From contig JH720316.1 of assembly GCA_000231825.2 (NCBI GenBank), positions 332,455 to 396,454 on the forward strand: a stretch of DNA of 64,000 bases, written 5' to 3'. The position numbers and the translations under genes are program-made. A model generated the notes under the pieces. The model worked only from the letters and a program-made list of their open reading frames with translations, was not told the origin of the DNA and did not search any database. How positions within the stretch are numbered: the first letter of the stretch is position 1; each line of letters opens with the position of its first letter. Positions 61,261 through 64,000 of the stretch are shown here, piece by piece. The stretch comes from Tetrahymena elliotti 4EA (lineage: Eukaryota > Ciliophora > Oligohymenophorea > Hymenostomatida > Tetrahymenidae).

Positions 61261-61905
61261 CAACTTTGAATCAGATTATTATGTGAAATGAATCAAGGTA
61301 GATTTACCAAACAAATATTAAATGAAAAATAAAAAGATAAAAATATAATAATGAAATAAATAATAAAGCCACAATCAAAATATTATTTCAAGGATAATCA
61401 AATTTATTCAAGTTGTTTTGCTTTTTTTGTTTGTTTGTTTATTTATTCGTGTGTTTTTTGATGAATTCCAAAATAAACATAAACCAATCTAAAAAGAGGT
61501 TATAAAATTTTTCAGTAAATTTTTAATATGTCAATCAAGAAATCAAAATTTGTCAATTCAACTCAAAATGATAGATAATTGATTGATCCCCTACCCCTCA
61601 AAGTATTATAAAATAAAGAAATAAATAAATCATTGTGTTAAATTCGTATACGTATTGAGTATTATTTGTTAAAAATAAATTAATTCAAAAAAAAACAAAC
61701 AATAATATCAAACAATAAAAAGTATAATATTCAACCATATATTACTCACTATATATTTGGTCTAAAACTTTTTAAAACAACCTCTCCAGCTTAATTCTTC
61801 TCATTTTTTTTGAGCCTTAACTGAACTACTTCCTAATCATATCAAAAAATATCCAAAACATACACTTTTTCTAGTAATTTATCACTATACTTTATTGATT
61901 TGAAA

Positions 61906-63579
61906 ATGTGCGATTCTAATGTTATCAACAGAGACTACTCTCAGAGCTGCATTTCTAGCTCTACAATATTTCCCCACTCTCTTTAGGAATGCGGTAACAC
62001 TACTGAGAGCTATCTAGAATTAAATTATGATGAGTTATAACCTAAATTATGCCTTAATCAATAGTAGTACAACTAATAGCAAACCCAGCTATGTCTGTAA
62101 TAAGACTACTAAGAAGATAATTGGAATGTTGATGAATATTTTAATACTACAAACAGTCCTAAAGAAAATTAAATTTAAACAACATAATAACAATTTCCAA
62201 ACAACTATGCATATGATCAAACCGCTTATACAGAGGTAGTCTTAAACAAGAATCCAGATGTTATTTCCAACTAATACAATTGCAACAACAACAACAACAA
62301 CAGTAGCAATATAAATTACAACAATACTAATAACTAGAACATTTACAGTAATAATTACAATAACCAACAACAATATAATTCAACTTTTTAAAATGGCACT
62401 GTTGTCTACTCCCAATCCAATTAAGCAGAGAACATGAAATATGAAGATGCTTAAATTGACAATAATTATTATTACTATCAAAATCAATAAATATAATAAT
62501 CAAACTAATTTAAAAATTAGCTATCTAATTAACAAAATTAATTCCATCAAATCTATTAGTCTTAACCAAACAACCAATATTATTATCAATACAATAACAA
62601 CATTTCCAACAATCAATAATGTCTACAATAAAATCAGCAAAATTATCAATAAGCAAACAGTTTCTATGGCTAATAAGTAGAGTCTCCAATTTACAACTAA
62701 ACTATCTATCAAAAGCCATATAAACTCTCACAAGTAAACTTATAGGATAAAGACATTATTTGTTAATAAAAAGTGAAGCCATCTTACCCTCAAGAAAGAA
62801 AAGATATATAGTTGAATTAGATATCTTAACACTCTCAATCAGAAATAAGTAAACAGAATAATTAAAAAAATTAATAACCTCGTCAAACCAATAGCGCTGG
62901 CTCATAATATTTATCTCAAAGTAACTAAAAATCCTAATAAGATATTTCAAGCCAGCCTACAATAGCTTAAACAATGTAAAACTAAAATTCTCAAGATATT
63001 AGAGAACTCTAGCTTGAATAAAAAGAAGTGTATCAAATTGAAAATTAGAATGATTAAATTCTACTTACAACTATCAAAGAAACAACTGAAAGTACCGATA
63101 GCAAAAGTTGCAGCGCAACTCTGATTGACAACACAAAAGAATCATCTGAAACTAAGTAAAATCTTACCCAAGACAGCTAAGTAAGATAAAACATATACAA
63201 GAGCATCATGAACGCCTTTAAGATATTTTTATCACAAAAACAAAAGATATGTGAACTTTTTGTTCATCAAGAGTAATTAAAGATTGACAATAAATTAAAA
63301 CAGCTTGCTAGATTTTTAAAAACTCACAGTTTTAATCATCAAATGCTTAAATACATAGCATTACACGATACCTACAGTGTAATCTTCAGTCATTTCATCA
63401 ACAACGAATGTGAGTCATGGCTGCAAAAAAGTAAAATTGTAAAAAAAGATATAGCTATAGGCATTCTTAATTATCTAAAGTAATGCGTAAGCGATAAAAC
63501 TAATTTTGAAGAATTTGTTTGTTACAAAACAAGCAAAAAGTCTAAAAAACTAAAGGAATATAACTTCGAAGATGAGTGA
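61906..63579 (+). CDS. Long divergent member of the array family
   Basis: Intact intronless frame of 557 aa, ATG 61906 to TGA 63577-63579. The N-terminal half is Asn/Tyr/Gln-rich with an (AAC)n Asn run at about 62280. A weak WNVDEYFN at residues 73-80 may be the counterpart of the EPEYF box. The conserved region lies at about 430-545: IYKSIMNAFKIFLSQKQKIC, LKQLARFLKTHSFNHQ, KYIALHDTYSVIFSHFINNE, CESWLQKSKIVKKDI, LNYLKQCVSDKTNF, followed by a Lys-rich tail KTSKKSKKLKEYNFEDE. The pattern KQLxRxxKxHSFNxxxxKY, then Y, then W[LI]xxSK is the array signature. It is less AT-biased (more C in third positions) and more CAA-rich than the array copies, as expected of an older, constrained or better expressed gene. 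Function unknown. Confidence 0.87.
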
Positions 63580-63922
63580 AAGCGTTAATAACAAAAGTAA
63601 TGGAAAAAGCTTTTTAGTATTTTTCCTTTTACTTTAATTAATAACTTATTTCTGATAAAAGCCTCTCTCCTTAGTTAGCTTGATCTCGCTCCACAAATAA
63701 AATGCTGTTGGTGTATACGAAATTAATTCCTAAAAAACAACAAACTAATTAAAAATATACACTAAATCACCACCTATACACATATTAATATAATAATTCT
63801 TCTATCTCTCATTAATTATCTGTCTCATATGATTACCTCCTTCTCACTTATTCAATTCCTATCATTAACTTATCTAATAAAGCAAAAGAATCAAGAAAAA
63901 ATAAAGCTTTTTTACAATCTCC
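63580..63922. other. Spacer
   Basis: No gene seen. It would be the shared 3' flank of two converging genes if the minus-strand call at the right edge is right. Confidence 0.4.
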
Positions 63923-64000
63923 TCATTTGAGAATCATCGATTTTTTTAGTTCGAAGTCATTCTTAAAGCACCAATCATCTTATTCAATTTCTAAAATCAA
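63923..64000 (-). CDS. Possible 3' end of a minus-strand gene running off the window
   Basis: On the minus strand the frame open to the right edge reads EIEQDDWCFKNDFELKKSM and ends at TGA (complement of 63923-63925). Charged and aromatic residues with normal codon use look like a real C-terminus, but only 25 codons are visible and chance is possible. No family can be named. Confidence 0.3.

Larger units (their letters stand above)
57089..61905. other. Long spacer right of the array
   Basis: About 4.8 kb with no gene I can support. 57535-59230 is a diverged copy of the M downstream region (45180-47000). 57467-57505 is a branched palindrome. 61002-61260 holds a weakly coding-like, interrupted stretch. 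The rest is poly-A/T-rich. Confidence 0.5.

Noticed and set aside
61490..61510. AAAGAGGT, reminiscent of the Tetrahymena chromosome-breakage sequence
   Set aside because: Only eight bases match; the conserved AAACCAACCTC core is absent here and I found it nowhere in the window.
62441..62950. Frames of 79 aa (+) and 64 aa (-)
   Set aside because: Both are shadows of the 557-aa family gene, which is open across the region.

Overview
The window is nuclear DNA of a ciliate, most likely Tetrahymena or a close relative. It is extremely A+T-rich. The long reading frames only make sense if TAA and TAG encode glutamine and TGA is the sole stop. The introns that can be seen are AT-rich GT...AG introns of about 50-430 bases, and intergenic spacers run to kilobases, which fits Tetrahymena better than Paramecium with its ~25-base introns. 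Standard-code ORFs are therefore almost all artefacts; every gene below was read with the ciliate code. One 100-N assembly gap lies at 47033-47132.

Left part (1-8400): three unrelated genes on the + strand. They are a glycerophosphodiester phosphodiesterase-like gene (320-1797, three exons), a beta-propeller-like hypothetical gene (2693-3679) and a five-exon Asn-rich hypothetical gene (4826-6451).

Centre (8400-57100): a large tandem array of one intronless, + strand gene family of about 300-340 residues that I do not recognise. Every intact member has a short N-terminal box close to YEPEYFL, a low-complexity Gln/Asn/Ser-rich middle, and a conserved C-terminal region of about 100 residues. 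That region starts at [LF]KNI..AF and contains a core like KQLxRYMKxxSFNYxxxKYLxxHKxYxLxLL, followed by ES..W[LI]..SK..DK. Ten members have an intact reading frame (8418, 13515, 19058, 22563, 26085, 31464, 38409, 43537, 53585, 56087). One is a truncated 79-codon copy (17279) and six are decayed (15064, 34192, 35203, 40564, 49885, 50998). The order B-type, E-type, F-type, G-type recurs three times: block 1 at about 16.4-27.1 kb, block 2 at 33.3-41.6 kb and block 3 at 48.9-57.1 kb. Intergenic DNA is duplicated along with the genes. The B-type and E-type copies die in blocks 2 and 3 while the F-type stays open in all three and the G-type in two of three: birth-and-death evolution caught in the act.

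Mobile and repeat DNA inside the array: a frameshifted pogo/Tigger-type DDE transposase relic (10132-10688), a 127-bp MITE with 13-bp terminal inverted repeats and TA target duplication (52504-52630), two weaker candidate insertions (39687-40357, 55033-55137), a ~400-bp-unit tandem repeat array (27785-29300), a 0.93-kb tandem duplication of the B-gene promoter region, and a small branched palindromic element (57467-57505).

Right part: after ~4.8 kb of apparently non-coding DNA comes a longer (557 aa), more divergent and visibly less AT-biased member of the same family (61906-63579). The minus-strand 3' end of another gene may run off the right edge (63923-64000). I propose that the conserved C-terminal region defines an undescribed ciliate protein family; nothing in the sequence fixes its biochemical function.
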